Shown piece by piece: positions 36,792 through 45,558 of a stretch of 64,000 nucleotides of DNA. The notes under the pieces are model-generated. The model made no database searches. It saw nothing but the letters and a program-made list of their open reading frames with translations, and was not told where the DNA came from. Within the stretch, counting starts at the first letter, position 1; every line of letters starts with the position of its first letter. The position numbers were made by a program, and so were the translations under genes. Source of the DNA: Pseudotabrizicola sediminis. GTDB taxonomy: Bacteria > Pseudomonadota > Alphaproteobacteria > Rhodobacterales > Rhodobacteraceae. The DNA is taken from contig NZ_RPEM01000012.1 in NCBI RefSeq assembly GCF_004745575.1, positions 1-64,000 on the forward strand, read 5' to 3'.

Positions 36792-38846
36792 TTACCGCCG
36801 CCACAGTCGCGCATGGGTGGCAAACTGTCCTTGCAGCTTGGCCAGCACCCGGTTGCCAAGCCCCGGATGCGGCACAGTATCACGCATGAGCCGCTCGACC
36901 GCTACCTCTGCCGGGCAGGGGCGGCGGCTGACGGGGTCGTAATAGCGCGGATAGGCGATCAATGCAGCATACACCAGATGGTCCAGCGGGGGGCGCGGCA
37001 GCAGCCCGCCATCAGGGCCCCGCAGACGGCGTGGGGGCACCGGGCCAAGGTCGCGCGTCAGCCCCCAGCCCGCATAGAAGGGCACGCCCAGACAGGTGAC
37101 AGGCTTGCCCCTAAGCAGCGCCTCGAACCCCATGAGGCTGGTCATTGTCCAGACCTCATCACAGGCGTTGATCAGCCCCATCGGGTCGGCGCGGGTGGCC
37201 ACCACATCGGCCAGTCCGATCAGATCGCTGGCCGAAACGGCTCCGGGTCGCAACCCCGCCTCGACATCCGGGTGCGGTTTGTAGATCAGCACCGCCCCCG
37301 GATGAACCTCCCGCGCCGCCTGCAACAGCGCCAGATTGGTTCGCACCGCGCCGCAGCCTTTCAGGATCGACGCGTCATCTTCCACCTGTCCGGGCACCAG
37401 AATGCGGTGTCCGGGGGGCAGATCGGGCAGGGTGCCGGGCAGGTTGTACTTGCTTAAGGCATGCGCCACCAGCCGGTCACGCAGCCGCGCCGCGCGGGCA
37501 AGGCCGCCGGGTGGCGGGGCTGACAGGATCAGCCGCTCCAGCCGGCTTTCGCGGCTGGGGTCGTAGTAAATTCCCAGATCATCGGCGACCAAAGACAGCG
37601 GCGGCACCAGATCGGCCCCGAGGCCCCGCGAGCGCAAGAAACCATCTTCCACCCGGCGCAGCGGCACAGTGGCATGCGCCAGTCCGTCGGTTTCTTTCCC
37701 GGCCCAGACCAGAATGCCGCGCCCCTTGGTCTCGCCCGGCACGTCGCGGTAAACCAAGGGTTTTTCCCGCCCGAACACCGCTTGCAACCGCGCGCGCTTC
37801 CACAGCCGCATTCCGACCGCCACATGGCCACTACGATCCTCGCGAAAGGCGCGCACCTCGGCTTCCAGCTGATCGACCGCTTGTTCAAAGCTGCACAAGC
37901 GGTCGCGGCAGGGGTCATACCAGACCGGGGCCAGAATCATCGCGGCGGCAAACAGTTGCACGCGCGTCAGGCTGCGTCCGCGGCGGGGCAGGGGGTGTGC
38001 ATCATGGGTCAGGCCCCAACCGGCATAGAACGGTTGGCCGTAAACATGCGGGCGGTGGCCTGCCAGAATGGCCTCGAATCCCAATTGCGACGACACGGTG
38101 TAAACCGCAATCGCCCCGTCCAGCAGCGCATGGGGCGAGACTGGATCCGCCAGCACCGTGACCCGGTCAGAGACATCCGCCACCGCGAAATGCCCGGCGC
38201 GCAGGCCAAGCGCAGTCTCGGGATGCAATTTAACCACGATACGGGCCTGCGGATGCGCGTCTATCGCATCCCCCAGCATCTGCGCAAAACTCTGCGCCGA
38301 TGCCCCCCCATACCGGATCGCCGCATCGCCGCGAGTTTGATCGACCACCAGCACATAGCCCGGCGCGGGCGCGGGCAGCAAAGGATCGTGCATGTTGTAT
38401 TTTGAAAGGTCTGACGCTCGAAGCCGCGCAATTCCATCCCGTGCCCGCGCCAACGTGTTGGAATTGTCCAAGGGGTCAGTCGCCAGAATGTGCTCCAGCC
38501 GCGACGCGGCGGAGCTGTCATAATGCACGCCTATAGGGTCGATCAGCAGCCCCAGCGCCCCGCCGCCCATCCGCCCGGGCCGTACGCTGCGCAAGAACGC
38601 ATCCTCGACGCGAATCAGCGGTACGCCTCGCCTTGTCGCAACAGCCTCGCCGCGATGGGCAAAGGGGCTGCGGCCCCAGACCACCACGCCATCACCCGGT
38701 CCCGGCAGGCCCAGTTTCAGCTGATGGCCGGACAGCGCCAATATGCGCCGCAGATGCCGGTCGCGCAGAAAGCCTGCATTGTAATGAAAAAGCCGCCGGG
38801 GAAGGCCCCCGGCGGCATCTGGTCTGTCATCGGGGCGCGGTGCCAA
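36792..38846 (-). CDS. kpsC: Capsular polysaccharide export/linker protein KpsC
   Basis: The product (684 aa from a TTG) has the duplicated GT-B-like architecture of KpsC: RVEDAFLRS, SKYN, PHVYGQPFYAGWGLT in the first half and RRVEDGFLRSRGLG, LSKYNLPG, VTCLGVPFYAGWGLT in the second. KpsC adds beta-linked Kdo to the phosphatidylglycerol anchor of group 2-type capsules. No ATG exists before the conserved region; TTG 38846 with GAGG five bases upstream, seven bases after the preceding stop, is the best start. A perfect intrinsic terminator lies inside the first 20 codons (separate entry). Confidence 0.92.
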   Translation of the reverse strand: MAPRPDDRPDAAGGLPRRLFHYNAGFLRDRHLRRILALSGHQLKLGLPGPGDGVVVWGRSPFAHRGEAVATRRGVPLIRVEDAFLRSVRPGRMGGGALGLLIDPIGVHYDSSAASRLEHILATDPLDNSNTLARARDGIARLRASDLSKYNMHDPLLPAPAPGYVLVVDQTRGDAAIRYGGASAQSFAQMLGDAIDAHPQARIVVKLHPETALGLRAGHFAVADVSDRVTVLADPVSPHALLDGAIAVYTVSSQLGFEAILAGHRPHVYGQPFYAGWGLTHDAHPLPRRGRSLTRVQLFAAAMILAPVWYDPCRDRLCSFEQAVDQLEAEVRAFREDRSGHVAVGMRLWKRARLQAVFGREKPLVYRDVPGETKGRGILVWAGKETDGLAHATVPLRRVEDGFLRSRGLGADLVPPLSLVADDLGIYYDPSRESRLERLILSAPPPGGLARAARLRDRLVAHALSKYNLPGTLPDLPPGHRILVPGQVEDDASILKGCGAVRTNLALLQAAREVHPGAVLIYKPHPDVEAGLRPGAVSASDLIGLADVVATRADPMGLINACDEVWTMTSLMGFEALLRGKPVTCLGVPFYAGWGLTRDLGPVPPRRLRGPDGGLLPRPPLDHLVYAALIAYPRYYDPVSRRPCPAEVAVERLMRDTVPHPGLGNRVLAKLQGQFATHARLWRR
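38787..38816 (-). terminator. Intrinsic terminator inside the 5' end of kpsC
   Basis: Read on the minus strand, GCCGCCGGGG-GCCTT-CCCCGGCGGC is a 10-bp GC stem followed directly by TTTTT. It lies 38 bases after the wza/kpsD-type stop codon and within codons 11-20 of kpsC. Sequence-wise it is one of the two best terminators in the window. Confidence 0.8.
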
Positions 38847-38853
38847 CCCGGCC

Positions 38854-39993
38854 TCAGCCGCCTGTGCCCACGTCGGAGATCGAGCTTGCCGCCCCGGCGG
38901 TGCCGGTGATGGCGGACAGGGTTTTTTGCCACTGCACGAAGGGCGCTTCGGTGACGTAAACCGTGTCGCCATCGCGCACCACGAAATCGCGGGCCTCGAA
39001 CATGCCGGTGGGTTGGGTCAGATCGAGCACGTAGACCATCCGCTGCGCGCCGCGCAGGTCTTTGCGGCCCAGCACGGCATTGGCAATCTCTTCCGGCTCG
39101 TTGCGGAAGACAAAGACGCCGGTCGGATCGGCCAGATTGGTGTTCAGCCCCCCGACGATCGCGATTGCCTCGATCGCCGACAGGGTCTGGGTTTCAAACG
39201 GCACACGGTTCTGCGCACCCGTCGCCCCAAGCGCCACAAAGGCCCGGGTATCGCGTTCGACCACGATCTTGTCGCCGGGACGCAGGGCGATATCAAGTGC
39301 GGGGTTGGCATACAGATCCTGCAGCCAGACCCGTCCGCTGTGGGCCCCGCGCGTGACGCGGATCACCGCAACGTCGGGTTCGATTGCGACGCCACCGGCG
39401 CGGGCAATCATCGCCGAAAGCTGGCGGGTCGGGCGCTCGATGGCATAGACGCCGGTGGCTCCGACAGAGCCTTGTACCGACACGCTCGACCCGTCGCCGG
39501 CCAACCGGGTCACGGCGACCTGAGGGTCGGGGGTCTGGGTGTCCAGCTTGCGGGTGATCGCCTGACGCAGCCCTTCGGGCGTTTGCCCGGCGGCCTTGAT
39601 CCGGCCCGCATAAGGCACGAAGATATAGCCCTGACCGTCAACCTGCACCTCTTCCAGCGCGCTGACGCGCTGGCCGGTGTTGCCCAGAAGCGGGTCGTCA
39701 CGCACGTTTTCAAAGATGGTCAGGCCAAGCGTGTCACCAGAGCTGATCGTATCGGCCCCCATGACGCCCGCATTCAGGAAGCCCGAAGAAAACCCGAAGG
39801 CCGGGATGACGGCTGTGGCCCGGGTCACGCGCTGATTGACCGTTACGATAAAGGCATCACCCTCTTTCAGCACCGACCCTTTGAAAATCTCGGCCTTGGT
39901 GGGGCCGGACCGCGGCAGGCCACAGGCCGCCGTGGATGCGACCAGCGCAACAAGACAAAGGGCTTTCGCCCCCTTTGATGTAAGCACGTTCAC
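38854..39993 (-). CDS. Polysaccharide export lipoprotein (Wza/KpsD family)
   Basis: A 379-aa outer-membrane export protein. The GTG start has AAGGAG nine bases upstream. A lipoprotein signal (LCLVALVASTAAC) precedes the poly-export domain (GDTLGLTIFENVRD, VDGQGYIFVPYAGRIKAAG, TPEGLRQAI) and SLBB-type repeats (VSVQGSVGATGVYAIERPT, LRPGDKIVVERD). It would form the channel through which capsule crosses the outer membrane. kpsS lies upstream and kpsC downstream on the same strand. Confidence 0.92.
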   Translation of the reverse strand: MNVLTSKGAKALCLVALVASTAACGLPRSGPTKAEIFKGSVLKEGDAFIVTVNQRVTRATAVIPAFGFSSGFLNAGVMGADTISSGDTLGLTIFENVRDDPLLGNTGQRVSALEEVQVDGQGYIFVPYAGRIKAAGQTPEGLRQAITRKLDTQTPDPQVAVTRLAGDGSSVSVQGSVGATGVYAIERPTRQLSAMIARAGGVAIEPDVAVIRVTRGAHSGRVWLQDLYANPALDIALRPGDKIVVERDTRAFVALGATGAQNRVPFETQTLSAIEAIAIVGGLNTNLADPTGVFVFRNEPEEIANAVLGRKDLRGAQRMVYVLDLTQPTGMFEARDFVVRDGDTVYVTEAPFVQWQKTLSAITGTAGAASSISDVGTGG

Positions 39994-40082
39994 TGCTCGG
40001 GCTCCTTTGACTGGATTTGCCTCAAGTTTTGCATGCAAGGCTACAGAACGATTTGAGAAAATGCCAGCACCGGCTTTGGCCG

Positions 40083-41369
40083 TCAGTTCACCAGCCGCAA
40101 CTGTTGCCGTGGTGCCGCGCTTCCCGAGATCAGCGCATCGTAGGGGTCTTCAGCGGAAAGCATCATGTCGACCACCTGCCGCAGCACCTCTTGCCGGCCG
40201 CGGGTGCTGTAAAAGCCCCCGGTGATCTGGCTGGTTTCCAGCAGATAATGGCGGAATTTGCGGTATGCCCGGCCATCGGGGCGGCTGGGCTTTGCAAAGA
40301 AGGTGGCGAGCGGCTGGTCAGACACGAATTCCGGCTTGGCATAGACCGCCGCGCCAAAGGTTTTCAACGCCATGCCCCGCCACAGCACCTGCTGACCGGC
40401 GGTGGAATTGACGGTGACGGCAGAGCGTGCGTGGTTCAGAAGCTGCGCCAGCTTGCCACCACGCACGAAATGCACCCGGCCTGTCAGCCCGTGCAGGTGT
40501 GCCAGACGGCGGATTTCGGCCTTCAGCGGCGCGCGGCCGTCTTCCAGCGGATGGGCCTTGAAGACCAGATGATGATGCGGTGCCGCCCCTTTGGCAAAGC
40601 CGTCAATCACCACCTCCAGAAATTCGGCCATGGTGCGGAACGGCGAATGCATCTGAAAGCTGGCGTCATGTTCCAGCTGCAACAGCACCAGATGATAGGG
40701 AAAGCCGCCGTTCCGGATGCGATATTGGGCGATCATCCGTTCCCAGCGGTGAAATGGCAACAGCAGAAGGCGTTTGCAATACAGTAGAAATTCCTGCCCC
40801 ACGGTCTGTTTGCGATGGGGCCGGAAATTGCGGAATGTGCGAAAGCCGGTCATGACGAACCAATGATACAGCGCGCCCCAGAAGATATGTTGGCGCATGT
40901 CGCCCCAGCTGGCGGGGGCTTCGGGTTGATCCATTTCTGCCTTGGCCAAGGCGGCCTGCATGTCGGCCACGGACATCTGCATCAGCCTCGAATGCCCATT
41001 CGCGCCGTTGCGCTCATAGGTCACCCAATGCGGGCGCAGGTAGCCTTCTTCAAATACATGCACCGTCAGCCCGGCGGTGCGGGCCGCGAGGATCGCCTGC
41101 GCGTGCACCGGACGGGTATCGCCATAGAGCACCAGATCGGTGATGGCGTGTTCGCGCAACAGCGCCGCAATCCGGTCGGGCCACTGATCTGCCGGGTCGC
41201 GGAAGGCGATGAAACTGTCGGCGGGCCAAAACACCTCGTCGCCCCGGTTGAAGCCCACACGCCAGACCTGCGCCCCCGATGCCTGCAGCATCTTGCCCAA
41301 ACGGCTGAAAAAGGGACCGTGTGGCCCTTGCAGAAACAGAAAGCGGCGTGTGTCACCCGTGGTTCGCAT
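40083..41369 (-). CDS. kpsS: Capsular polysaccharide export/linker protein KpsS
   Basis: A 428-aa KpsS-type protein opening with FLFLQGPHGPFFSRLGKML, then GGQVWRVGFNRGDEVFW-like sequence, DLVLYGDTRPVHA, FEEGYLRPHWVTYE and near the end SAVTVNSTAGQQVLWRGM. KpsS starts the beta-Kdo linker on phosphatidylglycerol, which KpsC extends. The ATG at 41369 is preferred (AGGTGA before it); an ATG thirteen codons earlier is possible. It is divergent from the riboflavin operon. Confidence 0.9.
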   Translation of the reverse strand: MRTTGDTRRFLFLQGPHGPFFSRLGKMLQASGAQVWRVGFNRGDEVFWPADSFIAFRDPADQWPDRIAALLREHAITDLVLYGDTRPVHAQAILAARTAGLTVHVFEEGYLRPHWVTYERNGANGHSRLMQMSVADMQAALAKAEMDQPEAPASWGDMRQHIFWGALYHWFVMTGFRTFRNFRPHRKQTVGQEFLLYCKRLLLLPFHRWERMIAQYRIRNGGFPYHLVLLQLEHDASFQMHSPFRTMAEFLEVVIDGFAKGAAPHHHLVFKAHPLEDGRAPLKAEIRRLAHLHGLTGRVHFVRGGKLAQLLNHARSAVTVNSTAGQQVLWRGMALKTFGAAVYAKPEFVSDQPLATFFAKPSRPDGRAYRKFRHYLLETSQITGGFYSTRGRQEVLRQVVDMMLSAEDPYDALISGSAAPRQQLRLVN

Positions 41370-41467
41370 GTCACCTGTCTTGGCCAGTCTGCGGCGTGGT
41401 GCCGGCATAGCAAGTAACCTTTAACCGGCTGCCAAGATCAAAGCACGGCGAATTTCTGGCACCTTCC

Positions 41468-41486
41468 GGGCGACCTTGCGTCGCCC
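41468..41486 (+). other. Hairpin in the ribE leader
   Basis: GGGCGAC-CTTGC-GTCGCCC is a perfect 7-bp stem 40 bases before the ribE start. It is too small for an FMN riboswitch and has none of its conserved bases; a simple leader hairpin is the most that can be said. Confidence 0.4.
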
Positions 41487-41525
41487 CCAGTCGCGGGTTA
41501 CGCATTGCAACAAAGGAGACCGACC

Positions 41526-42122
41526 ATGTTCACAGGGATCGTCAGCGATATCGGTGAGGTGCTGCAGACCGAGCAGCAGGGCGATCTGCGCGCCCGTATC
41601 GGCACGCGCTATGATGTGGGCGGCATCGACATCGGGGCATCGATCGCGTCGGACGGTGTGTGCCTGACCGTGATTGCCACCGGAACGACACCGCGCAACT
41701 GGTATGACGTGCAGATTTCGGCTGAAACTGTCAGCAAGACCAATCTGGCGCGCTGGACGCCTGGCGCACGGGTCAATCTGGAACGAGCGCTCAAGGTTGG
41801 CGACGAGCTGGGGGGGCATATCGTATCAGGCCACGTCGATGGTGTGGCCGAAGTGGTGGCCGTGGTGCCCGAAGGCGACAGCCTGCGCGTGACCTTCCGC
41901 GCGCCGCGCGATCTGGCGCGGTTCATCGCGCCCAAGGGGTCGGTCGCGCTTAATGGCACGTCGCTGACCGTGAATGAGGTCGATGGGGCAGATTTCGGCA
42001 TCAACTTCATTCCGCACACCCAGAAGGCGACCACATGGGGTGATGTGGCGGTGGGGGATCTGGTGAACCTTGAGGTGGATACCATGGCCCGCTATGTGGC
42101 ACGCTTGCGCGAATGGGAGTGA
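41526..42122 (+). CDS. ribE: Riboflavin synthase alpha subunit
   Basis: The 198-aa product starts with the invariant MFTGIV and contains two lumazine-binding barrels; SDGVCLTVI and LNGTSLTVNEV are the repeated motifs, and GGHIVSGHVDGVAEV is the first-barrel signature. It dismutates two 6,7-dimethyl-8-ribityllumazines to riboflavin. AAAGGAG lies before the ATG. It opens the rib operon that continues to nusB. Confidence 0.96.
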   Translation: MFTGIVSDIGEVLQTEQQGDLRARIGTRYDVGGIDIGASIASDGVCLTVIATGTTPRNWYDVQISAETVSKTNLARWTPGARVNLERALKVGDELGGHIVSGHVDGVAEVVAVVPEGDSLRVTFRAPRDLARFIAPKGSVALNGTSLTVNEVDGADFGINFIPHTQKATTWGDVAVGDLVNLEVDTMARYVARLREWE

Positions 42123-42664
42123 TCGGCCACAACCGGGGGCCAGAGATGAACGGCCTGTCATGGCGCACCCAATGCTGGCGTGCCGCCCGTGCTCGTCTGC
42201 TGCCGACCCTGCCGATAGAGGTGGTGCGCCTGCGCGTGCGCCGGGCGGCCCAGCTGGGGCTGGACTACAAGACCTATGCCGGCATGCGCGCCAGCACCGG
42301 GCACGATCTGGTGGCGTTTCTGTTTTCCTCCAACGCGCTGCGGGTGTTGCGGGCGGGGCAGGTGCTGCCCGGCGACCGCGCACAAAAGCTGGCAGCACTT
42401 CAGGGAACCGGACTGATCGGCCTTGCGCTGCCGCCGTTGCAGGCGGCGGATCTGGCCCGCGCAGCCCCGGCGCTGACAGCCAGCCACGCCGCCCCCCTTC
42501 ACCTTGCCAGCTTTGCCGAGGCGCGGGTGCGCCTGCGCATGGCCCTTGGCACCATCCCGTCCGACACGGTTCTGCTGATCGGCGATCACGGGCTGGAGGC
42601 GGAGTGGTGTGCGGCGGGCCGGTTGGCGGGCTACCTTCCGGCCGAGCGGTATTTCGGCACCTGA
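42113..42664 (+). CDS. Conserved hypothetical protein within the riboflavin operon
   Basis: A 183-aa soluble, Ala/Leu/Arg-rich protein starting MGVIGHNRGPEM; the IGHNRGP opening recurs at the N-termini of unrelated alphaproteobacterial proteins. The middle contains LDYKTYAGMRASTGHDLVAFLFSS-type sequence (split by eye) and the end has TVLLIGDHGLEAEWC. It overlaps ribE by ten bases; a GTG at 42119 is an alternative start. Position between ribE and ribB suggests a link to flavin metabolism; function unknown. Confidence 0.8.
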   Translation: MGVIGHNRGPEMNGLSWRTQCWRAARARLLPTLPIEVVRLRVRRAAQLGLDYKTYAGMRASTGHDLVAFLFSSNALRVLRAGQVLPGDRAQKLAALQGTGLIGLALPPLQAADLARAAPALTASHAAPLHLASFAEARVRLRMALGTIPSDTVLLIGDHGLEAEWCAAGRLAGYLPAERYFGT

Positions 42665-42763
42665 GGGACGTGGTGTCGCGCACAGTCGCTCTGCGCCGCC
42701 CGCCTCTGGCTTTTGCGGCCCTGTCGCGGTAAAGGCGGATAAACCCGCTCAGGAACCCATCGC

Positions 42764-43852
42764 ATGACCGACTATTCCGACGCAATTTCCTCTGTCGAAG
42801 ACATCATCGACGACGCGCGCAACGGGCGCATGTTCATTCTGGTCGATCATGAAGACCGCGAGAATGAAGGTGATCTGGTGATCCCGGCGCAGATGTGCAC
42901 CCCGCAGGCGGTGAACTTCATGGCGACCTATGGCCGGGGCCTGATCTGCCTTGCGCTGACCGCCGACCGCGTGGATCAGCTTGGCTTGCAACCGATGAGC
43001 CCGAAGAATTCCTCGCGGCTGGCATCGGCCTTTACCCTGTCGATCGAGGCGCGCGAGGGGATTTCCACCGGCATTTCCGCCGCTGACCGGGCGCGCACCG
43101 TATCTGTCGCCATCGACCAGACCAAAGGCCCGCAGGATATTGCCACGCCGGGCCACGTCTTTCCGCTGCGCGCCCGCGATGGCGGGGTGCTGGTGCGGGC
43201 GGGTCATACCGAGGCGGCGGTCGATGTGGCGCGTCTGGCGGGGCTGAACCCGTCGGGCGTGATCTGCGAGGTGATGAATGACGACGGGTCCATGGCGCGT
43301 CTGCCCGACCTGATTGTGTTTGCGCAAAAGCACGGGCTGAAGATCGGCACGATTTCCGACCTGATCGCCTATCGCCGCCGCAACGACAATCTGGTGAAGC
43401 TGACCGAAGAGCGCGCCGTCACCGCCGAATTCGGCGGTGACTGGACCATGCGGATCTATACGGACGTGACCGAAGGCGCGGAACATGTGGTGCTGATCAA
43501 GGGTGACATCACCACCCCCGGCTCGGTGCTGACCCGGATGCACACGCTTGACCCGCTGCTCGATGTGGTGGGCCTTGGCGGGGCAGGGCGCACGGCGGAA
43601 TTCGGCGCGGCGATGAAGCTGATCGCCGCCGAAGGGCGCGGCGTGTTGGTGTTGCTGCGCGAGCTGGATCGCAAGCTGGTGTCGGACGACGCCTCGCCCC
43701 AGACGCTCAAGCAATATGGCATCGGCGCGCAGATCCTGGTGTCGCTGGGGGTCAATGACCTGACCTTGCTGACCAATTCGCCGCAGCCGAAGGTTGTCGG
43801 GCTGGACGCCTACGGGTTGTCGATCACCGGCACCCGCAAGATCACGGAGTAA
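42764..43852 (+). CDS. ribB: 3,4-dihydroxy-2-butanone-4-phosphate synthase with degenerate GTP cyclohydrolase II domain
   Basis: The 362-aa protein has an intact N-terminal RibB domain: DHEDRENEGDLVIPA (metal and substrate acidic residues), ISTGISAADRA, TPGHVFPLRA and HTEAAVDVARLAG. From about residue 205 it continues as a RibA-like domain, but the three zinc cysteines of GTP cyclohydrolase II are absent: where C-x-GD-x8-C-x-C is expected the sequence reads PGSVLTRMHTLDPLLDVVGL. The YGIGAQIL and LLTNSPQ segments remain. It should make dihydroxybutanone phosphate from ribulose-5-phosphate and not use GTP. Confidence 0.93.
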   Translation: MTDYSDAISSVEDIIDDARNGRMFILVDHEDRENEGDLVIPAQMCTPQAVNFMATYGRGLICLALTADRVDQLGLQPMSPKNSSRLASAFTLSIEAREGISTGISAADRARTVSVAIDQTKGPQDIATPGHVFPLRARDGGVLVRAGHTEAAVDVARLAGLNPSGVICEVMNDDGSMARLPDLIVFAQKHGLKIGTISDLIAYRRRNDNLVKLTEERAVTAEFGGDWTMRIYTDVTEGAEHVVLIKGDITTPGSVLTRMHTLDPLLDVVGLGGAGRTAEFGAAMKLIAAEGRGVLVLLRELDRKLVSDDASPQTLKQYGIGAQILVSLGVNDLTLLTNSPQPKVVGLDAYGLSITGTRKITE

Positions 43853-43855
43853 ACC

Positions 43856-44356
43856 ATGGCCACCGCCGAGACGCATTATACCTTGCCGTTGCCCAGCTTC
43901 GACCAGCCGGTCAAACTGCTGATCGTGGTGGCCCCCTATTACAAGGATATCACCGACAACATGGTGGCCGGTGCCCGCGTCATTGCCGCCAGCTGCGGGG
44001 CCGAGGTGGAGCTGATCGAGGTGCCCGGCGCGCTGGAAGTGCCGACCGCCATCGCCATGGCCGAGCGTCAGGCGAAATACGACGGCTATGTGGCCCTTGG
44101 CTGCGTCATCCGGGGCGAGACCACGCATTACGATACCGTGTGCAACGACAGCAGCCGCGCCATCAGCCTCCTGGGGCTGCAAGGGGCATGCATCGGCAAT
44201 GGCATCCTTACGGTTGAAAACCGCAGCCAGGCCGAGGTGCGGGCCGATCCGGCCGGGCAGAATAAAGGTGGTGGGGCAGCAGCGGCGGCCTTGCACCTGA
44301 TCGCGCTTTCGCGCAAATGGGCGGGCCAGACGACAGGGATCGGGTTCCGCGCATGA
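43856..44356 (+). CDS. ribH: 6,7-dimethyl-8-ribityllumazine synthase
   Basis: The 166-aa subunit condenses the ribB product with the ribitylaminopyrimidine. IVVAPYYKDITDNMVAGA, the VPGALEVPTAIAMA segment, GCVIRGETTHYDTVCND with the catalytic His, and GILTVENRSQA are all present. It starts three bases after ribB and overlaps nusB by ATGA. Confidence 0.96.
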   Translation: MATAETHYTLPLPSFDQPVKLLIVVAPYYKDITDNMVAGARVIAASCGAEVELIEVPGALEVPTAIAMAERQAKYDGYVALGCVIRGETTHYDTVCNDSSRAISLLGLQGACIGNGILTVENRSQAEVRADPAGQNKGGGAAAAALHLIALSRKWAGQTTGIGFRA

Positions 44357-44853
44357 CAGACGACACACCGGCGGCCAAGACAGGCGCCAAACCGAGCAAC
44401 GCCGAGAAAAAGCAGATGCGCTCTGCCGCGCGGCTTTATGCGGTGCAGGCGCTGTTCCAGATGGAAGTGTCGGGCCAGACCATCAAGGCAATCTGCCGCG
44501 AGTTCGAGGTGCACCGTTTTGGGGCCACCTACGAAGAAGGCGAATTTGCAGAAGGCGATGTGACGCATTTCCGCAACCTGGTGGATCATGCGGTGAACTT
44601 TCAGGCGCTGATCGACCAGATGACCGACCGCGCGCTGGTGGCCAAATGGCCGATCGACCGGATCGACCCGGTGCTGCGCGCGCTGTTCCGCGCCGCCGGG
44701 GCGGAATTGACTCAGATGCCGACACCGCCACGGGTTGCGATCACCGAGTTTGTCGATGTGGCCAAAGCCTTTTTTCCCGAGGGCAAAGAATCCAGATTTG
44801 TCAACGCGGTGCTGGATCACATGGCGCATGAGGCCAAGCCCGAAGGGTTCTGA
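44353..44853 (+). CDS. nusB: Transcription antitermination factor NusB
   Basis: A 166-aa all-helical RNA-binding protein that pairs with NusE (S10) on rRNA boxA. The arginine-rich N-terminal helix (KKQMRSAARLYAVQALFQME) and the PIDRIDPVLRALFRAAGAEL and PPRVAITEFVDVAKAF segments are characteristic. The ribH-nusB arrangement is common. The start overlaps the ribH stop (ATGA). Confidence 0.95.
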   Translation: MTDDTPAAKTGAKPSNAEKKQMRSAARLYAVQALFQMEVSGQTIKAICREFEVHRFGATYEEGEFAEGDVTHFRNLVDHAVNFQALIDQMTDRALVAKWPIDRIDPVLRALFRAAGAELTQMPTPPRVAITEFVDVAKAFFPEGKESRFVNAVLDHMAHEAKPEGF

Positions 44854-45028
44854 TGTGCCATGGCGTTGTGCGCCAGCAGACGGTTCTTTGCTGACCGGAT
44901 TTCCCTGACATCGCCGAAAGTCTAAGGCGGCAGTTACCAACGCTGCACAAATCGCCCACCTGCGGCGAAATGGACCTTTCGCTTTTCCATGGCAGCGCTA
45001 GTCTTAGGGTCTGGTCAGGAGCACAGAC

Positions 45029-45358
45029 ATGCCCAAACTCATCCGCCTCTACATTGTGAACGTTGCCATCGGATTCGGCCTATCGGTCGCTTTCGTCACC
45101 GGGCTGGTCTGGCTGGACGTCGCGGGGCTGCAACACCTCATCCTGCAGTCGTCGATGGGATGGGTGGCCGCCTTGATGATGGTCATGGTCAACGGCGTTG
45201 TGTTTGGTGGTGTTCAGTTTGCCATCGCTGTGATGCGGATGGCCGAAGCGCCAGATACCCCGCCGGGCGGTACCCGGGAGCGGCGTGTCCCGGTTCCCGT
45301 GCGCGTCGAGGCTCGGGCCCGCGCGCAATTGCCCCGTGCGCCGCAGAGAAACATCTGA
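45029..45358 (+). CDS. Two-TM conserved hypothetical membrane protein
   Basis: A 109-aa protein preceded by AGGAG. Two hydrophobic helices (about residues 8-32 and 41-68, including VVFGGVQFAIAV) are followed by a Pro/Arg-rich cytoplasmic tail (RERRVPVPVRVEARARAQL). No family recognised. A symmetrical hairpin follows its stop immediately. Confidence 0.75.
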   Translation: MPKLIRLYIVNVAIGFGLSVAFVTGLVWLDVAGLQHLILQSSMGWVAALMMVMVNGVVFGGVQFAIAVMRMAEAPDTPPGGTRERRVPVPVRVEARARAQLPRAPQRNI

Positions 45359-45364
45359 ACCATG

Positions 45365-45397
45365 TTCGGTGCCCCGACGAACATCGGGGCTGCCGAA
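45365..45397 (+). terminator. Hairpin after the two-TM gene
   Basis: TTCGG-T-GCCCCGA and TCGGGGC-TG-CCGAA pair as a 7+5-bp stem with one small internal bulge and a 6-base loop, starting seven bases beyond the stop codon. No T-run follows, so it may act as a 3'-end stabiliser. Confidence 0.45.
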
Positions 45398-45558
45398 GCT
45401 GTGTCGCAGGACATATAGATCCGAATATCAGCACCTTAACTCCCCTGCGTCACCTCACTTTGCATCACAGAGTGGTGATGGGCGGGAACGCGGGGCGGTT
45501 CCATGCGTTTCATACGCGACCGGCACGAGAGAGGCCGGTGTGTGTGAAAGGATAGTAT

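Noticed and set aside
38400-38972. kpsC starting at 38972, upstream of the exporter stop
   Set aside because: It would overlap the exporter gene by more than 110 bases with no ribosome-binding site; TTG 38846 after the stop fits better.
41420-41525. FMN riboswitch before ribE
   Set aside because: None of the conserved RFN bases are present; only a small 7-bp hairpin is visible.
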